Below, piece by piece: positions 26,897-35,299 of a stretch of DNA of 64,000 bases (positions are counted from its first letter, which is position 1; every line of letters starts with the position of its first letter). The notes below the pieces were generated by a model that was not told the origin of the DNA, ran no database searches, and saw only the letters and a program-made list of their open reading frames with translations. Made by a program: the position numbers and the translations under genes. Origin of the DNA: Algoriphagus sp. A40 (GTDB lineage Bacteria; Bacteroidota; Bacteroidia; Cytophagales; Cyclobacteriaceae); the NCBI RefSeq assembly GCF_002002735.1, contig NZ_MUNY01000034.1, positions 1 through 64,000 of the forward strand, in the 5' to 3' direction.

Positions 26897-28102
26897 GTGG
26901 ATATCCAATCTGCAAAATTTGAATCCTGGATCAGAGACCAGTTTGCCAAAAGGCAAAAGAAGGAAATTTGCTACCACAATTTGGAGCATACCTCTTTTAT
27001 GGTGGAAAAAGTTCGGGAGATGGGTGAGTTTTATCAATTGGGAGTGGAGGATCAGGAGGATTTGGCTTTTGCCGCCTGGCTTCACGATGTGGGATATTGG
27101 GACGGAAAGGCCGAAGATCATGAAGTCCGAGGGGCCGAAGTGGCACAGGCTAATCTGGGGAAATTCGGACTTTCCCAAAGCAGAATCGACCGGATCAAAA
27201 ATGGAATTTTGACCACCCAAATGCCACAAACTCCAAGGGATCTTTTTGAATCCATCCTCTGCGACGCAGATTTGTATCACTTGGGAACCGAGAGTTTTTA
27301 TGATCAGACACTTTTGTTGAAATGTGAAATCGAAAATAACGGTGCAAGCACTCTTAACCTGAAAGACTGGCTGCGAGATTCCAGGGAATTTGCCAATAAC
27401 CACATCTACCACACCAGCTACGCCCAACGCTTTCTCGAACCGGTCAAAAAGGTCAATTTGAAATTATTGGATATGAAAATCGAACAACTGGAAGTAGAGC
27501 AATTTCCTGAAAAAGGCAAGAAGAAAGACAAAAAGGAGAAAAAAGGAAAAAAGGATAAGTCAAAACCAGAGCGGGGAGTGGAAACCCTTTTTCGGGTGAC
27601 TTCCACCAATCACATGGAGCTTTCGGCGATGGCCGACACCAAAGCCAATATCATGATTTCGGTCAATTCGATTATCATTTCGATCGTGGTGACTATTCTG
27701 ATCCGGAAGCTGGAGGAATTCCCCAATTACACCATACCGGCGATTCTGCTGATCAGCACCTGTCTGATCGCCATGGTGTTTGCCATTTTGGCGACCCGAC
27801 CCAAAGTCACAAAAGGCGTGGTCACTAAGGAGGATATTTCCAAAAAAGAGGGAAATCTGCTGTATTTTGGCAATTTTTATCAAATGTCACTCCAGGACTA
27901 CACCGAAGGAATGAACAAAATGCTGGAGGACTCGGAATACCTCTACGGTACCATGACCCGGGATATCTATTACCTGGGCAGAGTCCTCAGCAAAAAATAC
28001 CTGATGCTACGCAAAAGCTACAATGTGTTTATGTTCGGATTTATCATTTCCGTGATTGCCTTCCTCGTGGCAAGTTTGTTTTTTGAATCGCAGCAGTATT
28101 GA
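26897..28102 (+). CDS. HD-domain phosphohydrolase fused to a Pycsar-effector-like membrane domain
   Basis: A 401-residue fusion starting at GTG. Residues 20-190 form an HD phosphohydrolase: HNLEH (27-31), WLHDVGY with the HD pair at 63-64, and CDAD at 122-125 supply the metal ligands. A lysine-rich linker (203-226) leads to a membrane domain with helices at about 253-270, 280-299 and 376-396. The sequence MADTKANIMISVNSIIISI matches the start of the Pycsar effector transmembrane domain (DUF5706), where DxKA is conserved. By family knowledge such domains respond to cyclic nucleotides in phage defence, and HD domains can hydrolyse nucleotides. No cyclase gene is nearby, so defence is not established. 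The gene is divergent from the lipoprotein/phosphoesterase pair. Confidence 0.8.
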   Translation: MDIQSAKFESWIRDQFAKRQKKEICYHNLEHTSFMVEKVREMGEFYQLGVEDQEDLAFAAWLHDVGYWDGKAEDHEVRGAEVAQANLGKFGLSQSRIDRIKNGILTTQMPQTPRDLFESILCDADLYHLGTESFYDQTLLLKCEIENNGASTLNLKDWLRDSREFANNHIYHTSYAQRFLEPVKKVNLKLLDMKIEQLEVEQFPEKGKKKDKKEKKGKKDKSKPERGVETLFRVTSTNHMELSAMADTKANIMISVNSIIISIVVTILIRKLEEFPNYTIPAILLISTCLIAMVFAILATRPKVTKGVVTKEDISKKEGNLLYFGNFYQMSLQDYTEGMNKMLEDSEYLYGTMTRDIYYLGRVLSKKYLMLRKSYNVFMFGFIISVIAFLVASLFFESQQY

Positions 28103-28248
28103 AATTCTCTTTCCCTTCGACTCGGAATTGGTTTTCGAAAATTAATTTTTAATGTGGTGAGGGATGCTCTCGCCAGAACTTGGTCAAAATTTTCAATTGG
28201 CTTGTAGCGAATGACTGGCTCTCATGCGTCATGGGGAAAAATTCACCA

Positions 28249-28752
28249 ATGAACACGGTTTTACGGTTTTTCCTTTTGGCATTTCTCTGCAGCTGTTCTG
28301 TGGGTGATCCTGATGCTAATCCGGGATTAGCCAATTTCTACCAAGTTCAGGGAGTAGGGTATCGCTTTACCGTGGATAGCGGAAAGTACCAACGGCTGGA
28401 TTTCAACCGCAAGGATCCTTCACTCTGTCAGGTGAGCTTTGAAATAAAAAGTATAAAACGGACAGGAAATGAACTAACGCTGGAAATTGAACGTCCTAAA
28501 GGCTGCATCGGAACTTACGATCTGGTATGGGACGGTACCTGGCAGGAGTCTTCCCCACGTCGAATGCAGGTTTATCTCTCGGGAAAATTTACTTCCTGCA
28601 GTGCCGGCACTGGGATGGAATTGGATGTGATCAAAGTCGATCTGGCAAAAGCATTGATCGAAGCCCCAAAAGACTTGTTCACCATTTATCTCAGAGAGCA
28701 CTGCAGTTTTCGGGATTTCAATTGTGTCGGGAACTGTGATTTAAGAATTTAG
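28249..28752 (+). CDS. Hypothetical lipoprotein
   Basis: A 167-residue protein with N terminus MNTVLRFFLLAFLCSCSVG, which fits a lipoprotein signal with Cys16 as the lipid site. I use the ATG at 28249 because an upstream start (28180) would bury the signal. The mature part is beta-rich with several cysteines near the end (EHCSFRDFNCVGNCDL), possibly paired. It lies 23 bases before an ECF sigma gene and may be co-transcribed with it. I recognise no family. Confidence 0.65.
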   Translation: MNTVLRFFLLAFLCSCSVGDPDANPGLANFYQVQGVGYRFTVDSGKYQRLDFNRKDPSLCQVSFEIKSIKRTGNELTLEIERPKGCIGTYDLVWDGTWQESSPRRMQVYLSGKFTSCSAGTGMELDVIKVDLAKALIEAPKDLFTIYLREHCSFRDFNCVGNCDLRI

Positions 28753-28775
28753 AAAAAAACGTAGCGTAATTTGAT

Positions 28776-29324
28776 TTGAACTGGTCTGACCAAGAGCTGA
28801 TCGACGGTTGCAAACGTCGGTCAAAAAAACATGAGGAATTTTTTTTCAAAAAATACTATGGCTATGTCATGGGGATCAGTCTGTCCTATTCCAAAAGCAG
28901 GGATCTGGCACTGGAGATCACCAATGACTCGTTCATGAAATGCTTTGATTCATTCAAAAAAATGGATGAAGCCCCATCTCTCAAACCCTGGCTCAGAAGG
29001 ATCACCGTCAACACCGCTATAGATTATTACCGGAAAGACAAACGCCTCCAAAATCACCTGGAAGCAGATGGCGAGACCCCGGTATTCGATGAAGTTTATG
29101 CCCCGGACCAATTGGCTTTTGAAGACATACTCAAACTTCTAAAGCAACTGCCCGAGGATCATCAATTGGTATTCAACCTTTACGAGGTCGAAGGATATAG
29201 TCACAGGGAGGTTGCTGACCGGCTGGAAATCACCGAAAGTTCCTCCAGGGTTTACCTGACGCGGGCAAAATCCAAATTGCGTCAGTTGGTACAACTACAC
29301 ATGAAAGAATATGCAGGAAGATAA
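28776..29324 (+). CDS. ECF RNA polymerase sigma factor
   Basis: A sigma-70 family protein of 182 residues starting at TTG (28776). Region 2 includes FFFKKYYGYVMGISLSYSKS and LALEITNDSFMKCF. PWLRRITVNTAIDYYRK continues it. Region 4 includes LKQLPEDHQLVFNLYEVEGY and the helix-turn-helix HREVADRLEITESSSR. The following gene starts 14 bases before the sigma stop, so the two are co-translated. That gene encodes a single-pass membrane protein, which probably acts as its anti-sigma factor or sensor. This sigma has no FecR partner and no SusC gene nearby. Confidence 0.9.
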   Translation: MNWSDQELIDGCKRRSKKHEEFFFKKYYGYVMGISLSYSKSRDLALEITNDSFMKCFDSFKKMDEAPSLKPWLRRITVNTAIDYYRKDKRLQNHLEADGETPVFDEVYAPDQLAFEDILKLLKQLPEDHQLVFNLYEVEGYSHREVADRLEITESSSRVYLTRAKSKLRQLVQLHMKEYAGR

Positions 29325-30657
29325 AACATCAAAATGGGTGGCCGACTCCCTGCGAAAGCAGCAGGAGGAAAACCCTCTTCCTTACGAATTGGGGGCATGG
29401 GAGGCGTTTGAAGCCAAGCGTTCCACACTTGCCAAAAAGAAGCCAAACTACTGGCTCTCAGGCATTGCTGCTGCCCTTACACTACTTGTAGTGGCAGGAG
29501 GATTGTGGCTTTCCCGGGAAAACACAGAATCTGGAAACACTCAGCTTTCCAAACAGATTGCTCTGGAAGAAAAATCCGGAGAGACTCCTGTGAAAGAAGT
29601 TGAGCCATCCCTTTCTACAACTGATATCGACGCTTCCAATGATTTGGCGGACCTGAGTTCAGAGAAAAGCGATGAAAGGAACAGACTTTCAAAGTCCACT
29701 TCAAAAGCTACAGATCAAAGCAAATCAAAATCCCAAAATTTGCCAAGATCCACCGAAGCCTCTCAATTAAAGACCGGAATGGATTCTCAAGAACCAGAGA
29801 AAAAAGTGAATCAGGCAGTTATAGTTGAGCCACTCAGGACTGATATCTCTGCCAAAACAGGCGAGGCTTTGATAGCAAGCAACGAGAAGTCTTTGGAGGA
29901 AAAACCAGCCCAGCCTGAGAAAAAGCAGGAAGAAGCCGCTCAGCCAGAGTTGTCCAAAGAACCACTCCTGAACGAGGAGGAAATTAAGGAGGTCCTTGAA
30001 ACTAAGTCTTCGACAAATATTGCCATGGGGCTTTCCCCGGGTTTCGGATCTTCTCAGGGAGAGAATGCCACCAGCGGGACCAGTTTGGGACTCGGTGTGA
30101 TGGTGGATATGGAAGTGACCGGAAAATTGGTCATGGGCTCAGGACTCGCGGTCAATTACCTGAACCAGGCCACAGAAAGTCAGAATTACAATTACGGAGG
30201 AGCCAATGCACTTGCTGCAACCGTGACTGAAACCAATGAAATCAGCCAGGTTCAGGTGGATATTCCGCTTTATTTCAAATATCCTATCTCCCGCAGCGGT
30301 GCGATTTCGGTTCAGGCAGGATTTTCCAACCTGATTACTTTCAATCAAAGTGCCGAGCAGGAAGCATCCTATACTCGTCAGGTAGCAGTCTTGGATGCAA
30401 TGACCTCCAATTCCTTCACTTTAAAGTCCGAATCAGTCAGTCAGTCTCAGGATCTGAGTGTGCCAAACCAAAAGTTTTACCCCTTTGCGACAGCGAATCT
30501 CGGAGTAAATGTCCGCTTGTTTGAGTCCAAAAAAACCAGCTACGAAGTGATGCCATTCTACAACTATCCACTGCAGGAGTTTTCCGGATATGGGGAAAAA
30601 CTGGGGATGTTTGGCGCCTCTTTCCGAGTCAACTTCGGAGCCATCCAAAAGAAATAA
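29311..30657 (+). CDS. Sigma-coupled membrane protein with C-terminal beta-barrel-like domain
   Basis: A 448-residue protein. The first 45 residues are cytoplasmic and charged, ending GAWEAFEAKRSTLAKKK. One membrane helix follows (WLSGIAAALTLLVVAGGLWL, about 48-67). Residues 70-225 are a low-complexity Ser/Lys/Glu-rich linker. The last 220 residues are beta-rich: NIAMGLSPGFGS, GLGVMVDMEVTGKLVMGSGL, IPLYFKYPI, and the final strand SFRVNFGAI resembles outer-membrane barrel proteins. The layout suggests a protein spanning the envelope: an anti-sigma segment inside and a barrel-like part outside. It overlaps the sigma gene by 14 bases. No anti-sigma family is recognised with certainty, so the role is inference. 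Confidence 0.7.
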   Translation: MQEDKTSKWVADSLRKQQEENPLPYELGAWEAFEAKRSTLAKKKPNYWLSGIAAALTLLVVAGGLWLSRENTESGNTQLSKQIALEEKSGETPVKEVEPSLSTTDIDASNDLADLSSEKSDERNRLSKSTSKATDQSKSKSQNLPRSTEASQLKTGMDSQEPEKKVNQAVIVEPLRTDISAKTGEALIASNEKSLEEKPAQPEKKQEEAAQPELSKEPLLNEEEIKEVLETKSSTNIAMGLSPGFGSSQGENATSGTSLGLGVMVDMEVTGKLVMGSGLAVNYLNQATESQNYNYGGANALAATVTETNEISQVQVDIPLYFKYPISRSGAISVQAGFSNLITFNQSAEQEASYTRQVAVLDAMTSNSFTLKSESVSQSQDLSVPNQKFYPFATANLGVNVRLFESKKTSYEVMPFYNYPLQEFSGYGEKLGMFGASFRVNFGAIQKK

Positions 30658-30682
30658 ATTCGAACTCTAGACCAACTATTAG

Positions 30683-30713
30683 CCACCTGGGAGAGATTCT
30701 GGGTGGTTTTTTT
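30683..30713 (+). terminator. Probable terminator after the sigma operon
   Basis: CCACC and GGTGG (30683-30706) close a 14-base loop and run into TTTTTTT. The stem is short, so the call is moderate. Confidence 0.5.
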
Positions 30714-30727
30714 ATGGCTTGATAATA

Positions 30728-30764
30728 TTAACTTTTCCAAAGTTCTAAACTTTGGAAAAGTTAA
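30728..30764. repeat. REP-like palindrome upstream of the RAYT transposase
   Basis: TTAACTTTTCCAAAGTT (30728-30744) and AACTTTGGAAAAGTTAA (30748-30764) are perfect 17-base arms around CTA. The same hairpin recurs inside the transposase gene at 30993-31025. Confidence 0.9.
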
Positions 30765-30792
30765 AGCGGGGGTAAATTCAAACAAAAAGCAA

Positions 30793-31371
30793 ATGGAACC
30801 AGGTCAAACTTATCATATTTTTAACCATGCCAATGGGGATGAAAATATTTTTCGGGAAGATGAGAATTATCGGTTTTTCTTAAAACAATACTCCAAGTAT
30901 TTGGGGGATGTAGTCGATACTTACGCCTATTGCTTGATGCCAAACCATTTCCATTTGTTGGTGGGTGTAAAGCCAGAAGATCAATTGAGGAAAACTTTTC
31001 CAAAGTTCGAAACTTTGGAAAAGTTGACATCGAAGCAATTTTCCAATTTTTTTAGTTCTTACACTCAAGCTTTCAATAAAAAGTACCAAAGACGTGGGAG
31101 TCTTTTCCAGAAAAACTTCAAAAGAAAACCCATTTTCGACTTGAATCAATGGCAAGAAACCTTCTTATATATTCATTTGAATCCAATTAAACATGGATTT
31201 GTGGATCGCATAGATGACTGGAAATGGTCGAGCTGGCACGGGTACCAACAACCGGAAAAGCCATCCAATCTTGACAGGACTTTTTACCTTAATTTCTTTG
31301 ATGGACCAAGGCATTTGCAAGAAATGATCGAGTCAAAGAAAGAATGGCTCTTGAATAAGGAATTTGAGTAA
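30793..31371 (+). CDS. REP-associated tyrosine transposase (Y1/IS200-like, RAYT)
   Basis: A single-strand DNA transposase of 192 residues. The HUH motif HFHLLV sits in CLMPNHFHLLVGVK. The region with the catalytic tyrosine is FFSSYTQAFNKKYQRRGSLF. The C-terminal part YIHLNPIKHGFVDRIDDWKWSSWHGY is typical of RAYT proteins. I start at the ATG at 30793 (MEPGQTYHIFNHANGDENIF), where family similarity begins; the open frame upstream runs through the palindrome. RAYTs bind and cut REP-type hairpins. Here one hairpin lies 29 bases before the start and another within the frame, encoding RKTFPKFETLEKL between the HUH and tyrosine parts. The frame is intact, so the protein may still work. Confidence 0.9.
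   Translation: MEPGQTYHIFNHANGDENIFREDENYRFFLKQYSKYLGDVVDTYAYCLMPNHFHLLVGVKPEDQLRKTFPKFETLEKLTSKQFSNFFSSYTQAFNKKYQRRGSLFQKNFKRKPIFDLNQWQETFLYIHLNPIKHGFVDRIDDWKWSSWHGYQQPEKPSNLDRTFYLNFFDGPRHLQEMIESKKEWLLNKEFE
30993..31025. repeat. REP-like palindrome inside the RAYT coding sequence
   Basis: AACTTTTCCAAAGTT (30993-31007) and AACTTTGGAAAAGTT (31011-31025) are perfect 15-base arms around CGA. The 33 bases are a multiple of three and keep the reading frame open. Confidence 0.9.
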
Positions 31372-31383
31372 GGTAAATGGATC

Positions 31384-31419
31384 AGACCTGCCAGTCCGCC
31401 GCGGCGGACTGGCAGGTCT
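31384..31419. repeat. 36-base perfect palindrome after the RAYT gene
   Basis: AGACCTGCCAGTCCGCCG (31384-31401) is followed at once by its reverse complement (31402-31419). It shares the CCTGCCAG core with the repeat at 47505-47531. It may end transcription or be another repeat family. Confidence 0.8.
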
Positions 31420-31587
31420 TGCATTCCTGATTTTCAAATCAGTCCGTTTTTAGATTCTATTTTCGAGGATAAAAACAGCATATCAGCCAAATAGCGTGCG
31501 GAATGCTGTGATTTTTAGTGGAAACTAAGATTTTGAAAGCAATTCGCAAGAGTATGAATTCCTATTGAGATACCCAAAGTCCTTAAC

Positions 31588-34254
31588 TCACTGCCCCGGT
31601 TTGCTTACCAAAACCAGATTCAACCCCTCCAAATAATCTCCATCAGCCAATGCTTTGATCTCAAACTCCAGCTGGGCAGGGTTGGAATCGACACGCATAA
31701 ATTCAAGCTGCTTGGGATCGACTCTCAGGGTATATTTTCCCGGCAGGAGCCCATAGGAATAAAATCCTCCATCCGAGAAGGTCCGGAGTATTTCAACAGG
31801 TTCAGTTTCTCCCTCACGGAATAGCTCCAGTCTGAGGCCACCCTGTCCCTGAAGACTTTCATTTTTGGAGAGGAATACGGAGCCCTCGATGATTCCGGTT
31901 TGATAAAGTGGAATGTCGATCTCACGGAGACGGTTGGGTTCAGCCACAAAAGACAGGCTCTTGACCTTCGGTGCCAGGTTTGGATTGGGCAGAGCTGCCA
32001 CATCGATGTCCATCCGGTAGATCCAATAGCTCTGTAGCTGAGTGATTCGCAGGATTCCATCAGATCCAATCAGGATATTTGCCGAACGGTCCAGTCGGAT
32101 GGCTTTGGCCGGAACGACTTCTTCACCCTCGTCATAAATTCCGTTTTCATTCGTGTCAATAAACAGCCGGACTGCTGCCCCAGAGCGGGTAATCTGATCC
32201 CTGTTGGAAGGGATCACCGTATTTCCCGCAGGATCATAGGCCAAAGAACCGCTGAATGCCTGCTGGAAGGCATATCCATTGGTGCGCTTGGCATACTGGG
32301 TGGAAGTCCTGAATGACTTGAAATCGTATAAAAATCCAACCTGAATCTGGGAGAGATCCCGGATCAATTCCCTGTCGAAGCCAAAAGTGAATCGGCCGTT
32401 TTTAAACAAGGTCTGCGAAAGCAAAAAACTGACGGATTCAGCCTGTTCAAACTGAGTAGAATATCGGAACTGACCTCTCAAAAATAAGCCCCTGACATAG
32501 ACAGGGATACCGGGAGTTCTGGGTAGGGTATAAGTTAGTGAGGTAGTCAATAATCCCAGCTGGAATTGGGAAACGTCTTCCCCATCTTCGACGATTCCCC
32601 GCTTTCCTCCCCGGTAATTGATTCGGGCGACGACACGGTTGATCTGGGTATTGAAGTCAAGCTGGTAATTGTTGACTCCTGATCCGGATTCAAACCAAAG
32701 CCGCTCACCGGTCACCCGAAATCCGGAGAATTTGCCAGCTACTTTAAATGGGAAAAACACATTCAGATTGGCGTCTCTGTTGAGTCCACGCCGATTGTAG
32801 GTGGAATTTGGATTGTATTCAGTGTATTGGGCGTTGATGTTCGTGTTGGTGGCATAAAAAACACTGGCATTGGCCCGGTAGTAGCGGTCCGGGAGTGCAT
32901 CTACATTAAACAGGTATTGCTGGAAAAGCCTAGCTGACAAACCGAAGACAGGGTAGACGCTGTTTTCTCCGAAGACATCCCCCTGATCAGCTCCTGCCCG
33001 CACGGTCAGGGCATTGGTGATCCCATAAGCGATATCGGCATGGGTGGCAACGCTGGTACCCAGGCTGTCAAATGAAAACTGAGGCAAACCAACTTGGGCA
33101 TTGTATCCGACAAAGCCTTTAGGCAAAAAGCTGAACGGCACTTGAATCTGACGGTCTTGGACAATGACCTCACCTCTTGGGGTATAGATTCGGGTACTTA
33201 ATCGGACGGTTCCGTAGGTGACTGGAGCATTAAACCGATAATAACCCACTTCATCAGCCCGTGTAAAATCCACCAATTGTCCTCCGATCAGCAATTCCAC
33301 CTCGGAGTCAGGTACCGTTGTGCCATCTATCACAAAGACATCCAAGTCCAGTCGGGGAATCACTGGATTGTTGGTGACAGAAACACCCACCAAGTTGGCT
33401 GAGTTGGCAAAGCCGGTGGTATTAACCTGACCAACAGATACACTGGCCAAGCCTACATTTTTTTCAGGGGTCATGCCTCCGGGAAGAACATACCGCCAAC
33501 GCAGGCCCGAAACGTTGTTTAAAAGATCTCCGTTGACAAAATTGCCGTTATAGGAGCCCTGTAAGTCACCGCCTAGGAGTTCCATCCCGGCATTGAGCAG
33601 CAAACCTGTTGAATTCCCGAGGTCGGTAGCGGTATAATTGATGTTGTAATCCAGCACTCCCAAACTGAGCATTTTGCGCTCCCGGGGATAAAGCAGGGGA
33701 GACGAGGTGGAGTCGGTATTGCTGCTTCTCTGCTGGATTTGTTTACGGATAGCTTCTCTTTTCTGCCGCTCCTCGATGGGGAGTGTAAATTCCGTTTTCA
33801 TACTCACACTCAGTGCATAAGTATTGACGGTAAAGGTGATTCCAAAAATCTTTGCAAAGTAATCGGGATGGAGGTAGAGGTCCATTTCTCCCAGATAGTA
33901 TTTGTCCGCTTCTAGGGTTTCGGATTGCCCTTTGATCTGAAGTTGGTTGGTGACAGGGTCTATGATCCAGGTGTCATTTTTGCCCGGGTAGGCACCTTTT
34001 AGGCCTTTTCCGTTTTCGGTTCGTTCGTTGGGAATGTAGAGGAGGCTCAGGATTTCTCCCAAAGGCAAAAAAGCCACATCGCCAAAAAATACGCCGTTGA
34101 TATACACATTGCCTACGGCAGGATAGTTGAAATTGAGCAGGGCTTCCCCATCAGGTTCCTTCTGCGCAAAAACTGGGGAATAAAATCCCAGCATTCCTGC
34201 AAGCAGGAAAGTGAAAAAAATACATCGACTGGAAAGCTTGTCTAAAAACTTCAT
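31588..34254 (-). CDS. Usher-like outer-membrane protein
   Basis: A secreted protein of 888 residues with signal peptide 1-31. An N-terminal domain (about 40-150) is followed by a long barrel. In its middle lies a segment like the plug of fimbrial ushers: PDSEVELLIGGQLVDFTRAD, then YYRFNAPVTYGTVRLSTRIY, then VPFSFLPKGFVGYNAQVGL. After the barrel come two beta-sandwich domains, one with a calcium-loop-like DTNENGIYDEGEE and one carboxypeptidase-regulatory-like (EGSVFLSKNESLQGQGGLRL). Length and order fit ushers, which secrete and polymerise pilin subunits through the outer membrane. The PapD-like chaperone and pilin-like genes upstream support this. Overall similarity to classical ushers is low, so the call is structural inference. 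Confidence 0.6.
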   Translation of the reverse strand: MKFLDKLSSRCIFFTFLLAGMLGFYSPVFAQKEPDGEALLNFNYPAVGNVYINGVFFGDVAFLPLGEILSLLYIPNERTENGKGLKGAYPGKNDTWIIDPVTNQLQIKGQSETLEADKYYLGEMDLYLHPDYFAKIFGITFTVNTYALSVSMKTEFTLPIEERQKREAIRKQIQQRSSNTDSTSSPLLYPRERKMLSLGVLDYNINYTATDLGNSTGLLLNAGMELLGGDLQGSYNGNFVNGDLLNNVSGLRWRYVLPGGMTPEKNVGLASVSVGQVNTTGFANSANLVGVSVTNNPVIPRLDLDVFVIDGTTVPDSEVELLIGGQLVDFTRADEVGYYRFNAPVTYGTVRLSTRIYTPRGEVIVQDRQIQVPFSFLPKGFVGYNAQVGLPQFSFDSLGTSVATHADIAYGITNALTVRAGADQGDVFGENSVYPVFGLSARLFQQYLFNVDALPDRYYRANASVFYATNTNINAQYTEYNPNSTYNRRGLNRDANLNVFFPFKVAGKFSGFRVTGERLWFESGSGVNNYQLDFNTQINRVVARINYRGGKRGIVEDGEDVSQFQLGLLTTSLTYTLPRTPGIPVYVRGLFLRGQFRYSTQFEQAESVSFLLSQTLFKNGRFTFGFDRELIRDLSQIQVGFLYDFKSFRTSTQYAKRTNGYAFQQAFSGSLAYDPAGNTVIPSNRDQITRSGAAVRLFIDTNENGIYDEGEEVVPAKAIRLDRSANILIGSDGILRITQLQSYWIYRMDIDVAALPNPNLAPKVKSLSFVAEPNRLREIDIPLYQTGIIEGSVFLSKNESLQGQGGLRLELFREGETEPVEILRTFSDGGFYSYGLLPGKYTLRVDPKQLEFMRVDSNPAQLEFEIKALADGDYLEGLNLVLVSKPGQ

Positions 34255-34417
34255 TCCTCTTGGAGGGAAGAATTTGTAAAGGGTGAATAAAAGAGGAGAC
34301 AGAAATAGAGTCCGAAAGACCGAAGACCGGAGACGTCACTCCCGAAATTCTTCGGGACAGGTGCGAGGAGCCCATGAGGGCGACGTGGCAGTCTCATAAA
34401 TTGTAACCGGATTTTGG

Positions 34418-35248
34418 TTAGCGAATGCTCAGTATCACGGATTTGGAGACAGTTGGTGCCTGAACCAAATCTCCGGAAGGAATATCAGATCTGCGGGTTT
34501 CATATGTCAATTCCACCAGATGCACATCGTTTCTGATGTTTTCCGGTATGGTCATTTCCACGGCTCTTTTTCCGGAGAAATATAGGGCGACTGTTTGTTG
34601 CTGCTCAGCCAGAACTTTTCCAGCACTGTCCTTTAGGGTTGCGGTGACACTTCCCAGGTATGGGGAATTTCCGGTAACCTTAAATTCCGGGATCACTCTC
34701 AGTTTGCCTTCTTTTTCTTCCACTTTCACCTCTCCGAATTCCAAACCGGTACTGACTTCACCCACTTTTTGAAAGGCAGCAATGACTTGGTCAAACTTGA
34801 AATTCACCTGAGTGGATACACCCTCAGTATTGGTTTGTTCCACATCTGGAGTTTGGGCATTGGAAGTCACCTTTACGCGGGTGAAGTAGGTGGCATTTGG
34901 CAAACTTCGATCCGGACGAACCTGTAGCCGTACGGTCTGCTGTTGCTGGGGAGCCAGAATAAAGGTTCGGGGAAAAGCCCGTAGTCGGTCTCCCATTCCA
35001 AACTGCTTCTCCATCAGACTGTCTCCATAGACCATAGTTAGTTCCCCTGTTTCGTCATTGCCCGGATAGCCAAAGACAAAACTCACGCTGATTTCCTGAG
35101 GAGTATCCCCGGGATTGGTGATAAAGAGAGAACCAATACCATTTTGATCAATAAAAACAGTAGTAGGAGCAATGGAAACCTGAGCGACCAATTGCCGGGT
35201 ATATAGAAAACACCCCAAAAACAGGGTAAATAGTAGCGCCTTTTTCAT
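34418..35248 (-). CDS. PapD-like periplasmic pilus chaperone
   Basis: A periplasmic protein of 276 residues with a signal peptide ending near LVAQ. The first domain follows the chaperone pattern: VSIAPTTVFIDQNGIGSLFI, NPGDTPQEISVSFVFGYPG, then FPRTFILAPQQQQTVRLQVR (the strand that donates to subunits, after a proline-rich turn), and LPNATYFTRVKVTS. The second, smaller beta domain starts near residue 150 (STGLEFGEVKVEEKEGKL). Chaperones of this fold hold pilins by donating a strand and deliver them to the usher. It lies between the main pilin-like gene (52 bases upstream) and the usher gene (163 bases downstream). The fold call is good; the pairing with an usher is inferred from gene order. 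Confidence 0.7.
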   Translation of the reverse strand: MKKALLFTLFLGCFLYTRQLVAQVSIAPTTVFIDQNGIGSLFITNPGDTPQEISVSFVFGYPGNDETGELTMVYGDSLMEKQFGMGDRLRAFPRTFILAPQQQQTVRLQVRPDRSLPNATYFTRVKVTSNAQTPDVEQTNTEGVSTQVNFKFDQVIAAFQKVGEVSTGLEFGEVKVEEKEGKLRVIPEFKVTGNSPYLGSVTATLKDSAGKVLAEQQQTVALYFSGKRAVEMTIPENIRNDVHLVELTYETRRSDIPSGDLVQAPTVSKSVILSIR

Positions 35249-35299
35249 AGATAAGGGTTAAAGTAGTCCGGTGAGAGTAACCCACCGGACTAAAGATAA

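Noticed and set aside
26897..28102. Calling a complete Pycsar phage-defence system
   Set aside because: Only an effector-like domain is seen. No uridylate or cytidylate cyclase gene lies nearby, so a system cannot be claimed.
34300..34340. GACCGAAGACCGGAGAC phrase, similar to GGTCTTCGGTCTCC near 369-383
   Set aside because: It could be a dispersed repeat, but the two stretches are short and simple (repeated GAC/GAAG units), so chance similarity is likely.
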